Source: an uncultured Colwellia sp. (lineage in GTDB: Bacteria > Pseudomonadota > Gammaproteobacteria > Enterobacterales > Alteromonadaceae). Taken from it: DNA of 64,000 bases. The notes under the pieces are model-generated. The model saw nothing but the letters and a program-made list of their open reading frames with translations. It had not been told where the DNA came from and did not search any database. Positions 16,645 to 24,889 of this stretch are shown in pieces. Position numbers and translations under genes: made by a program. Position 1 is the first letter of the stretch. Every line of letters starts with the position of its first letter. The DNA is taken from the NCBI GenBank assembly GCA_913062815.1, contig CAJXWZ010000001.1, positions 270,630 to 334,629 on the forward strand. Direction: 5' to 3'.

Positions 16645-17256
16645 ATGACAGATAAAAACGCAGCGCAAAAAAATAGTCAACATAAAAAACGCATGCAAGG
16701 TATTAAAGAAAAAGTTGATCAACGCATTGAAAATGCCCAAGAAGAGAAAGGCTTGCTTATTGTCATCACAGGCAATGGCAAGGGTAAATCAACCTCTGGT
16801 TTTGGTACTGTTGCTCGTGCCGTAGGCCATGGTTTAAGTGCTGCGGTAGTCCAATTCATTAAAGGCACTTGGGCTTGTGGTGAGCGAAGCCTACTTGAAA
16901 ATGCGGGGGTTACTTTTGCTGTTATGGCAACAGGTTTTACTTGGAACACGCAAGATAAAGCCAAAGATATCGCAGCTGCACAGGAAGTATGGCAGCGCAG
17001 TAAATTATTATTAGCGGATGAGAGTATCGATGTAATTTTATTTGATGAGCTAACTTATATGCTGTCATATAAATATTTAGATTTAGAAGAGGTTATTACT
17101 ACACTTAATAGCCGCCCTAAGCACCAACATGTAATCATTACCGGACGCGCTTGTCATCGAGCGATTATTGACCTAGCTGACACTGTTAGTGAAGTTCAGT
17201 CAATAAAGCATGCTTTTGATAATGGTATAAAGGCGCAAAAAGGCATTGATTGGTGA
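16645..17256 (+). CDS. cobO: Cob(I)yrinic acid a,c-diamide adenosyltransferase
   Basis: A 203-residue CobA/BtuR/CobO-type adenosyltransferase. The P-loop GNGKGKST lies near residue 51; DVILFDELTYMLSY near 130 is the Walker B-like motif. It transfers the adenosyl group of ATP to reduced cobalamin, making the coenzyme form. No corrin-ring synthesis genes are present here, so in this cluster it most likely acts in salvage, activating B12 brought in by BtuBFCD. It begins 41 bases after btuC, within the same apparent operon. Confidence 0.9.
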   Translation: MTDKNAAQKNSQHKKRMQGIKEKVDQRIENAQEEKGLLIVITGNGKGKSTSGFGTVARAVGHGLSAAVVQFIKGTWACGERSLLENAGVTFAVMATGFTWNTQDKAKDIAAAQEVWQRSKLLLADESIDVILFDELTYMLSYKYLDLEEVITTLNSRPKHQHVIITGRACHRAIIDLADTVSEVQSIKHAFDNGIKAQKGIDW

Positions 17257-17307
17257 GTAGGTAATTTAGCGTTGCCGTTTCAAAGTAATGAATAGAGTAT
17301 CAATATC

Positions 17308-18192
17308 ATGAATAATATTATCATAACGCTGTTAGTGTTAACTTTGGCTAGCACTACTTTCTCTAGTAATGGAGCAACCGTAAGCAACGCCAAGCCTACC
17401 GTGATCGCATTATCACCTCATATTGTTGAAATGCTTTTTGATATTGGTGCTGGTGAGCAGATCATAGGCACGAGCGCTTTTGCCGATTACCCGGAGCAGG
17501 CTAAAAGCATTCCGGTAGTAGGCAATTATTTACGCCTGCAAATTGAAAAAGTCATAGCACTACAACCTGACTACATTATTGCATGGCAGAGTGGTAATCC
17601 CAGTGATGACCTTACCAAGTTAAAGAAACTTGGCTTCAAGATCATTTATTCACAACCAAATAATTTTGCTGATATAGCCAAAGAAATGCGTCTATTTGGA
17701 CAACTCATCGGCCACCAAAAACAAGCTGAGCGAAAAGCAAAGCAACTACTTGATGAGCTTGATGTAATAAAAGCACAATACCAAGATAAAACACCTGTCA
17801 TAGTATTTTATGAATTATGGTCAAGACCATTAACCACAATAGCAAAGGGAAGCTGGCCACAACAATTTTTGAATGTCTGCCAGGCACAAAATCCATTTAA
17901 ACGGGTGGCCACGCCATATCCTCAGGTTAATATTGAAAAGGTATTACAAACCTCGATTCAATTAATTATTCAGCCATTATCAAAAAACCAGACCGATAAA
18001 CAAGGTTTTAACTGGCAAGATTGGCCAATAATTCCTGCGGTAAAAAATAATCAAATCCTTCAACCAAATGCTGACGCCATGCATCGCATGACAGCACGTA
18101 GCCTTGAAGAATTAAAGCATTTGTGTTCAGCCATTGATGTTACCCGTCAGTGGTTGCTAAACAATAATGAGCAAGCACATGCAAGCCATTAA
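17308..18192 (+). CDS. btuF: Cobalamin-binding periplasmic protein
   Basis: A 294-residue class III binding protein. A signal peptide (about residues 1-22) is followed by SPHIVEMLFDIGAGEQIIGTS, the standard start of BtuF-type proteins, then LQIEKVIALQPDYIIAWQSG. Two lobes are joined by a long helix. It captures B12 in the periplasm and delivers it to BtuC. It lies between cobO and a second cobalamin riboswitch preceding btuB. Confidence 0.9.
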   Translation: MNNIIITLLVLTLASTTFSSNGATVSNAKPTVIALSPHIVEMLFDIGAGEQIIGTSAFADYPEQAKSIPVVGNYLRLQIEKVIALQPDYIIAWQSGNPSDDLTKLKKLGFKIIYSQPNNFADIAKEMRLFGQLIGHQKQAERKAKQLLDELDVIKAQYQDKTPVIVFYELWSRPLTTIAKGSWPQQFLNVCQAQNPFKRVATPYPQVNIEKVLQTSIQLIIQPLSKNQTDKQGFNWQDWPIIPAVKNNQILQPNADAMHRMTARSLEELKHLCSAIDVTRQWLLNNNEQAHASH

Positions 18193-18219
18193 CTAACGCT
18201 CTTTTTGAGCATAACTATT

Positions 18220-18318
18220 TGCTGACTTTGGGAAGTTGATGAGAATTCAACACTGCCCCCGCAACGGTAGATGAGTAACTTCTAAGTAGGTTGCCTAAGT
18301 CCGAAAATCAAACCAGCA
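18220..18318 (+). ncRNA. Cobalamin riboswitch upstream of btuB
   Basis: Conserved aptamer pieces are visible: GGGAAGTTGATGAGAATTC, then ACTGCCCCCGCAACGG, and the box region CTAAGTCCGAAAATC. A short closing stem pairs TGCTG (18220-18224) with CAGCA (18314-18318). A second hairpin just downstream, CAAGAAC at 18334-18340 with GTTCTTG at 18346-18352, ends immediately before the ribosome site GAGG, so control of translation initiation is likely. Confidence 0.9.
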
Positions 18319-18365
18319 TTTACTATCACAACCCAAGAACGGTGGGTTCTTGTATTGAGGAAAAC

Positions 18366-20198
18366 ATGAAAAAATCACTAATAGCACTATCTATCGCAAG
18401 CGCTTTTACTTCTGGACTTGTAACAGCCAATAACGCCGCGCAAAGTATTGAAAATGTAGAAACTATCGTTGTTACTGCAAACCGTACTCCACAAAGCAAA
18501 ACTGATATCTTAAGTAGTATTGAAGTAATAACCCGTGATGATATCGAATTATCGTCAGCGAGATCAGTAGCAGAATTACTTAATGAAGTTAACGGCTTTC
18601 AAATATCACAAAATGGCGGCTCAGGGCAATCAACATCACTATTTAGCCGTGGCACTAACTCTGGTCATACTTTGGTTGTTATTGATGGACAGCGTATTAG
18701 CTCAGCAACACTTGGCCAAGTAGCTTTCGCCGATCTTGCGCCTGAACAAATAGAACGTATTGAAATAATTAAAGGACCACGTGCAGCCCTTTGGGGCTCA
18801 GATGCCATCGGTGGTGTTATCCAAATATTTACCCGCCGCCTTGAAGCCGGTGAAATTGCATTCGATCTTGGGCTAGGTAATGAAGCACAACAGCAAGCCA
18901 CGGTAAGTGGTGCTATTGGACATGGTGAAGGATCGACTACATTCACCGCCTCACTCAAATCAAGCGGAGGTTATGACGTCTATGACCTAGCAGAAGATGA
19001 CAAAGATGGTTATGAGCGAGAAAACCTTGCTTTAATTGGTCAACAACCACTAAATCAGCAATGGACAATAAATTGGTTAGCCAAATACAACCAAGGTGAG
19101 AGCGAATACGACAATGCATTTGGTGGTGCTAATGAGAGTTCATTTGACACATTGCAATGGCAAGTTTCCGCTAGCCAAGATGCAGGTAATTGGTATCAAC
19201 AGTTTTTTGTTGGTCAGCAAAAAAATAAAAGCACAACTTTTGGCAATGGTGTCAGTGAAGCTGATGGTAGTTTTTTTGAAACAACGCGTTTGCAAGGCAC
19301 TTGGTTAGCCAGTTATGAGTTAACTCATCAATTAACGTCAAGTTTTGGTGTTGATTTGATTAGCGAAAAAGTTGATACCCAAACGGCCTATAACATCAAC
19401 AAACGCGATATACACTCAGCTTTTACGCGTTTAGCCTTTGACAACGATGCCATTATTTTAGATGCGGCACTACGTTTCGATGATATTGAGTTTATCGACA
19501 GCGAAGTCACTTATAACTTCAGTGCAGGTTATCGCTTTGCTCAAGATTCAATAATTAGTTTAAGTATCGGTAGCGGCTTTAAAGCACCAAGCTTTAATGA
19601 TCTCTATTTTCCAGAAGGTCTCTATTCATACGGTAATCCCGATCTGCAAGCAGAAACCTCTGACAGTATTGAACTGCTGATCACAACCCGTTTTTCAGTT
19701 GTTGACGCCGAGCTTAGCATTTACCAAACAGCAATTGATAACCTAATTGAGTGGCTGCCTGATGAAAATTTTGCTTACCACCCTATTAATGTTAACCAAG
19801 CAGAAATTGATGGTGTTGAATTAACCTTATCTGCTGAGTTGGTTGGCTTAAATCATCAACTGCAATTTAACTATTTAGATGCTCAAGATAAAGACTCTGG
19901 TGACCCGCTAATTCGTCGTGCTAAACGCAGTGCTAGCTATCAAATTAGTCAATCATGGGAGAAGTTGAGCTTACTTGCCAGTGTTAACTATCAAGGTGAG
20001 CGTGAAGATAGTGAATGGCCAGCTACCGTTACTTTACCGAGTCATACTGTGGTTAATGCCAGCGCGTCATATGAACTTAATGACGCCTGGACCTTAGGAT
20101 TAAAAGCTAACAACTTATTTGATAAAGACTACGTGACCAACAATCACTATATTGGCCAACCAGCGCAATATTTATTAACTGTGAGATATCGTAATTAA
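18366..20198 (+). CDS. btuB: TonB-dependent vitamin B12 receptor
   Basis: A 610-residue outer-membrane receptor. Signal peptide about 1-21, then a TonB-box-like stretch (ETIVVTANRTPQ), the plug domain (about 35-150, with the IERIEIIKGPRAALWGSDAIGG signature) and a 22-strand barrel ending in an aromatic-rich LLTVRYRN strand. Its size fits BtuB (E. coli about 614). I chose the ATG at 18366, with GAGG 6 bases upstream, over an upstream in-frame ATG at 18291 that lies within the riboswitch. Regulated by the riboswitch just upstream. Confidence 0.93.
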   Translation: MKKSLIALSIASAFTSGLVTANNAAQSIENVETIVVTANRTPQSKTDILSSIEVITRDDIELSSARSVAELLNEVNGFQISQNGGSGQSTSLFSRGTNSGHTLVVIDGQRISSATLGQVAFADLAPEQIERIEIIKGPRAALWGSDAIGGVIQIFTRRLEAGEIAFDLGLGNEAQQQATVSGAIGHGEGSTTFTASLKSSGGYDVYDLAEDDKDGYERENLALIGQQPLNQQWTINWLAKYNQGESEYDNAFGGANESSFDTLQWQVSASQDAGNWYQQFFVGQQKNKSTTFGNGVSEADGSFFETTRLQGTWLASYELTHQLTSSFGVDLISEKVDTQTAYNINKRDIHSAFTRLAFDNDAIILDAALRFDDIEFIDSEVTYNFSAGYRFAQDSIISLSIGSGFKAPSFNDLYFPEGLYSYGNPDLQAETSDSIELLITTRFSVVDAELSIYQTAIDNLIEWLPDENFAYHPINVNQAEIDGVELTLSAELVGLNHQLQFNYLDAQDKDSGDPLIRRAKRSASYQISQSWEKLSLLASVNYQGEREDSEWPATVTLPSHTVVNASASYELNDAWTLGLKANNLFDKDYVTNNHYIGQPAQYLLTVRYRN

Positions 20199-20203
20199 TT
20201 TCA

Positions 20204-21376
20204 TTAGTTAATATTAAGAGGCAGTTTTTCACCGGTTAAACTGCCTCTATACATTTTCTTTTTGCCATCATCATCAGCTGCTTCAACCAATAAGATTTCA
20301 CCATAACTTCCTCGTTTAATACTAGAATCAATGGCAATAACACGACCTTTATAACGTGTTTCTATTTGCTTTTGTGAGGTATGTCCAACAATTAGATGTT
20401 GCACGTTAAAATGCTTTAACAACAGCTCAATTTCAGCAGCTGTTGCACCTTCATCATCAGCAAAATAACCTCGATACCAAATTGGGCCGTTTCTCCGATG
20501 TAAATATTCACCAAAACCTTCTCTAGTTTGTGCTAAATCTGCCTTAATTAGGTTTTGCTTAAACACGGCATTAATTTCTTTTAAGCTGTGATCATCAGTG
20601 GCAAGGTCAGGATGAAATCCACCATGGGCGAAGAGCATATCATTTACCTTAACTAAGACCGGCTTGCTTCGTAGCCAGTTTCCTAGAATACTCTCTTTGC
20701 TAAACAGTTGTTCAAATGACTTATTCAGTTTTTCAGCTGCAGCCAAATACTTAGGGTGCAAATAGCGTAAATCCCCATTTAATATCATCACTTCATGGTT
20801 GCCTAAAGTTAAATGAATTTTACCGCCAGCTTGCTCTGCTTGACGCTCTAAATCATATAAAAACCACAAGATTTCAGTAACCTTATCGCCTCGATCAAAA
20901 ATATCACCTGTGATAACAAAATGACCATTTTCAAATGCCCAGTTATTGTCTTTGTCGATGATATTATTATTACTTAACAGCTTTATCATCAAATGATATT
21001 GGCCATGAAAGTCACTTAAGGCGGCTACTTCATAATTACCAGTGTACGTTAACACTGCTGTTTCTTGATGAGTTAAACTATGCACAGTTGCTGGCAATTC
21101 ACATGCAGTAGTCTTAAGTGGTATTTGAGTAATATCTAGTGTTTTTTTCACTACCGATCCTTGACATAACCAGTAAGCATTCAACTTATTATCTTCATCT
21201 GTCCCCTCTCCCAAAAAGATATAAGGGCCATCAGAAACCGTAGATACGAGGGCTGCTACTTCTTGTTCTTTTTCTTGCCTCAACTCAGCTTTACTTATAA
21301 AAACAATGTTATTACTAATAATGACAGTAGCAGCAATAACAACAACGAGAACCAATAATGACTTACGGTTAAACAT
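20204..21376 (-). CDS. Membrane-anchored metallophosphoesterase (Shewanella-like phosphatase type)
   Basis: A 390-residue calcineurin-like phosphoesterase. An N-terminal signal anchor (FNRKSLLVLVVVIAATVII) places the catalytic domain in the periplasm. Motifs in order: SDFHGQY, TGDIFDRGDK, LGNHEVM, FAHGGFHP and VGHTSQ. This set matches PPP-type Shewanella-like phosphatases, which can act on phosphoproteins, although nucleotides or other phosphoesters are possible. The ATG at 21376 has AGGT upstream; another ATG at 21403 would add nine residues before the anchor. It lies downstream of the large TonB receptor on the same strand, separated by 176 bases containing palindromes. Confidence 0.82.
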   Translation of the reverse strand: MFNRKSLLVLVVVIAATVIISNNIVFISKAELRQEKEQEVAALVSTVSDGPYIFLGEGTDEDNKLNAYWLCQGSVVKKTLDITQIPLKTTACELPATVHSLTHQETAVLTYTGNYEVAALSDFHGQYHLMIKLLSNNNIIDKDNNWAFENGHFVITGDIFDRGDKVTEILWFLYDLERQAEQAGGKIHLTLGNHEVMILNGDLRYLHPKYLAAAEKLNKSFEQLFSKESILGNWLRSKPVLVKVNDMLFAHGGFHPDLATDDHSLKEINAVFKQNLIKADLAQTREGFGEYLHRRNGPIWYRGYFADDEGATAAEIELLLKHFNVQHLIVGHTSQKQIETRYKGRVIAIDSSIKRGSYGEILLVEAADDDGKKKMYRGSLTGEKLPLNIN

Positions 21377-21444
21377 GGAAATACCTAGTGAGAAAAAACA
21401 CATGATGAAGAAAAAACCTCACTTCCTTGTGAAGTTACCTATTT

Positions 21445-21480
21445 ATACCAATCGGACTAATTTATTAATCCGTTTGGTAT
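21445..21480. repeat. Palindromic intergenic repeat (ATACCAATC type)
   Basis: ATACCAATCGGA (21445-21456) pairs with TCCGTTTGGTAT (21469-21480), 11 of 12 bases complementary, around an AT-rich centre. Palindromes with ATACCAAT ends are, to my knowledge, scattered widely in Alteromonadales and Vibrionales genomes as REP-like elements. Only one copy was seen in this window. Two further short hairpins, CGCTAT/ATAGCG near 21490 and CCACA/TGTGG near 21516, lie between it and the TonB receptor stop. Confidence 0.6.
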
Positions 21481-21552
21481 TAGTTGAGTGACGCTATCCA
21501 TAGCGCCATAAATTCCACAGTCCTTGTGGTTTAACATACCTTTAGGGGGAGT

Positions 21553-24500
21553 TTAGAATTTAACTTCTGCGCCAAGGTAAACAAAACGGCCTTTACCGCC
21601 ACCGTAGTTACTATCATAGTTACCTTTACCACCAATAATAAACGGTCCGTTATTATCAAAGATGTTGTTCACACCACCGAATAAACGAACTTCACCGTCA
21701 TTAGGTAAATCGAACTTGTATGAAGCTGATAAATCGTTTCTTACGTACGATGGAAGATCTAAAGCAAATGGAGCTTCAGGGTTGTCAACACACGCACTAG
21801 CATCTGCAGCACAATTAGCTTCATACTCTTCGAAGATACCGCCTTCGCCGTAGAATTCATCATAACGAGAATGACTCGAAACTACGCCACTCTTGTACTT
21901 AATGCTCCAACGTACGCGCCAGCCATCTTTATACCAAGTTGCTGAAGCAGAAGCTAAGTCTTCAAATAAGTCACTACCTAATGAGCCTAAAGAGTCTTCT
22001 GTGTATTGACCATCAGGACCGGTATTTGTTTCTTCATACCTGAATACATGTGTCCAGTTAGTTTTAAACTTCAAGCGACCAAATTCATTCAAATCAACTC
22101 GATATACGGCCTCTAAATCAACACCGCTAGTTCTGATTTCATCAACGTTGTAAACACGTTGCTGAACTTCAATTAACTGGCCGTCTGAAGGGTCACGTTT
22201 GATATCTTGACAGAATGAGTTATCAGCACCAAACGGTAATGAAGAATCATAACAGAAAGCTAAAATATCTTCGTTATCAAACTCAGACATTGCATCTTCG
22301 ATGACAATATCATAGTAATCTACCGATAAACTGAAATCTTCAAGAAACTCTGGTGCGATACTAAAACCAAAAGTGACGGTATCAGCTGTTTCTTCTTTCA
22401 AATCTGGATTTCCAACGCCCGGGGAGTAACCATTATCGCTAATATCAAACTCACCTTCAGCAGCGATTTCTGCTGCAATACCTGGGTGAGTACGGCAGTT
22501 ATCATCTATTGTACCCTGTGATGTTGCCGTTACTTCCTGACATATATCATCAAATGTATCGTAATCGCCACGAGGTGGAGATAATAACTCAGTAATAGTT
22601 GGCGCACGTTGTGCTCTTGACCAGTTTGCACGAACCACGTAACCATCTGTTGGTTCATAGATTACACCCGCAGTGTAACTACCAATTAAACCAGTACCAC
22701 CCCAACTATAATCAGCAAGACGTGCCGAAACGTTGGCGGATAAACTTTTAACACCGGTAACATTGTTAAGTAATGGCAAGCCTGCTTCCGCAAAAACTTC
22801 ACTTACCGTTACATCGCCATCAAAATCTGGCACATAGTTAAAGGTAATACCACCTTCAGGTACGTTTGTTGACACACTTTGGAAGTCTTTACGCCACTCA
22901 AAACCAAACACTGTAGCGACAGGGCCTGCTGGTAGTTCAAATAAATCACCGGCAATATAACCAAGTACCGAGGTTTGCTCAATATCAGAATTAATCGTTG
23001 GGTTAGCACGAATATAGTCCGCAGCTTCAGTGGTTATTGAACCTTCACCAAATAGGTTAATTGGTACACAACCAGCGGCACGCGCATCTGCGTCATCACA
23101 TTGGTAGCCACCATTACCGTCATCTTCTACATGTAAAGCATTACGAACATTAGCAACATATACCTCATTATAACGAGTTTGCCTTTGTTGAAACTTACCA
23201 TAACCTACCGATAAATCCCAATCCCAGCTATCGTCAAACATTGTGCCTTGTAATCCAGCCCACGAACGAATTGTAGTACGTTTATTATCCGTTGTAATAT
23301 TGCCTACTTCAGCAAAGTTACGATCCCAATCACCTCTTTTACTTGATTCATTACGAATCTCTTCTGGCATATAGGGGTTGTCACTGGGTATATGGCCGAT
23401 ACAATCTTTACCGAACTCACCTGTTTCAAGGTCACGAGTTACAACTGAATCACATTCATCTTCACTTTCTGGTGCTTTATGGTTAATTGAGCGGTTGTAA
23501 CTGTATTGCAATTGACCATAAAACATAACATTGTCAGTTAGGTCGTAATCAATCTTTATTGCAGCAGATGCTTTTTCATCAGGAACACGTAACATTACAA
23601 ACTGGTTAGTGTTGATACCGTCACGCTCTTCTTTCCATGTTTTACCTTGATAGCCGTCACTATTATACCAGTAACCGCCACCATCCTTTGTACTTGAAGA
23701 TTCATTGAAAACACCACCTGGAATAGAGTCACTTAAACTACGCCAATCAGCTTGCGTTATATCACGCATACATTGATCGCCATCTGCAGTTTGCATAAGG
23801 TTACACATTAGGTCTTCGTCGTAATCCCATGAATCTTGTAATTGTGCACGGTCACGATCATCAAAGGTCATACCGTATTCTTTGTCGTAGCTTGTTGCTA
23901 CGAAAAGGTAGCCAGCACCGTCGTTAAATTCGGTTCCGTAATCAAGATCAATACCAAATTCCTTGGCACCACCTTCAACTGATTCACCACCGCGAACTTT
24001 AGCAGTGAAACCTTCACTATCTTGTTGAGTAATAATGTTTACTACACCAGCAACAGCATCAGAGCCATAAGTTGCTGAAGCACCACCCGTGATAACTTCA
24101 ACTTTCTGTACTAGTCCTGATGGGATAGTCGATAAGCTGACATAATTACCTGAGTATGAATTTGAAACCACACGACGACCATCAATTAACGTTAACGTAC
24201 GGCTAGTACCTAATTCACGTAAATCGATTGTTGAAAGACCAGTGCCTGATACTTGTGATTGTGAATTTGAATTACTGGTACCTTCAGAGATTTGCGGTAA
24301 TTCATCAATAAGGATATCTGATAATGAGCCGATACCGGTATCTTCAATTGCCTCTTGACCCATACTCGCTAATGGTGTTGCAACAGTGAAGTTTTCACGG
24401 CGTAAACGTGAACCTGTCACGGTTATTTTCTCATCTACTTCAACCTTTGTGGTTTCTTCATTAGAGACATTTTCAGCAACCGGCTTTGATATATCCTGCT

Positions 24501-24591
24501 CTGCTGCAAATACCTGCGCACTAATTGCACCTGTCGCTAACACTGTACATAGGGCAGTTTGTATCGCGATGCTAAGGGGTTTCTTATTCAT
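21553..24591 (-). CDS. Large TonB-dependent receptor, substrate unknown
   Basis: A 1012-residue outer-membrane receptor. Signal peptide about 1-29 (ends ISAQVFA), a TonB-box-like EKITVTGSRLRRENF, a plug domain about 60-190 (QKVEVITGGASATYGSDAVAG) and a large barrel whose last strand ends GRFVYLGAEVKF. Its size and the GSRLRR motif match the oligosaccharide/oligopeptide receptors abundant in Alteromonadales. The extracellular loops are long and rich in Asp, Glu and Cys. The ATG at 24591 has AGAGAG upstream. It is divergent from a ToxR-like regulator with a TolB-like propeller, a frequent partner arrangement that suggests local control. The substrate cannot be deduced. Confidence 0.88.
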   Translation of the reverse strand: MNKKPLSIAIQTALCTVLATGAISAQVFAAEQDISKPVAENVSNEETTKVEVDEKITVTGSRLRRENFTVATPLASMGQEAIEDTGIGSLSDILIDELPQISEGTSNSNSQSQVSGTGLSTIDLRELGTSRTLTLIDGRRVVSNSYSGNYVSLSTIPSGLVQKVEVITGGASATYGSDAVAGVVNIITQQDSEGFTAKVRGGESVEGGAKEFGIDLDYGTEFNDGAGYLFVATSYDKEYGMTFDDRDRAQLQDSWDYDEDLMCNLMQTADGDQCMRDITQADWRSLSDSIPGGVFNESSSTKDGGGYWYNSDGYQGKTWKEERDGINTNQFVMLRVPDEKASAAIKIDYDLTDNVMFYGQLQYSYNRSINHKAPESEDECDSVVTRDLETGEFGKDCIGHIPSDNPYMPEEIRNESSKRGDWDRNFAEVGNITTDNKRTTIRSWAGLQGTMFDDSWDWDLSVGYGKFQQRQTRYNEVYVANVRNALHVEDDGNGGYQCDDADARAAGCVPINLFGEGSITTEAADYIRANPTINSDIEQTSVLGYIAGDLFELPAGPVATVFGFEWRKDFQSVSTNVPEGGITFNYVPDFDGDVTVSEVFAEAGLPLLNNVTGVKSLSANVSARLADYSWGGTGLIGSYTAGVIYEPTDGYVVRANWSRAQRAPTITELLSPPRGDYDTFDDICQEVTATSQGTIDDNCRTHPGIAAEIAAEGEFDISDNGYSPGVGNPDLKEETADTVTFGFSIAPEFLEDFSLSVDYYDIVIEDAMSEFDNEDILAFCYDSSLPFGADNSFCQDIKRDPSDGQLIEVQQRVYNVDEIRTSGVDLEAVYRVDLNEFGRLKFKTNWTHVFRYEETNTGPDGQYTEDSLGSLGSDLFEDLASASATWYKDGWRVRWSIKYKSGVVSSHSRYDEFYGEGGIFEEYEANCAADASACVDNPEAPFALDLPSYVRNDLSASYKFDLPNDGEVRLFGGVNNIFDNNGPFIIGGKGNYDSNYGGGKGRFVYLGAEVKF

Positions 24592-24738
24592 CTTGTTCTC
24601 TCTTATAAATGTTTCAAGGAAGTTTTCGTTATTTCTTTTGTTATTATTTTTTGTGCAACCCTTTTTTATGAAACAACCAGCGCAACTACAATCTATGCTA
24701 GATAATTTTTATATCTATTTAATATCTATTCTATTTTT

Positions 24739-24763
24739 TTACAATTACAACAATGAGTTACAA
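24739..24763. promoter_or_regulatory. Triple TTACAA direct repeat in the divergent promoter region
   Basis: TTACAA occurs at 24739-24744, 24745-24750 and 24758-24763 between the TonB receptor and the winged-helix regulator. ToxR/PhoB-type winged helices commonly bind direct repeats, so this is a candidate operator for the adjacent regulator. The region is AT-rich and such repeats can arise by chance. Confidence 0.3.
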
Positions 24764-24889
24764 AAAACATTAATTGTGAGTTTTTTATAGTAGATTAGAT
24801 GTTTTCAAAAGAAATAATGAAAGATTGCCATAGGTTTGCTAGCATGAAAGCTCTTATTTTTTCAGCTATCTATTAACTGCAACTCACTG

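Noticed and set aside
24386..24790. A 134-codon plus-strand frame over the 5' end of the large TonB receptor gene
   Set aside because: Most of it is antisense to the receptor signal peptide and plug; composition is Ser/Phe-rich and it runs into AT-rich intergenic DNA. No ribosome site or family resemblance.
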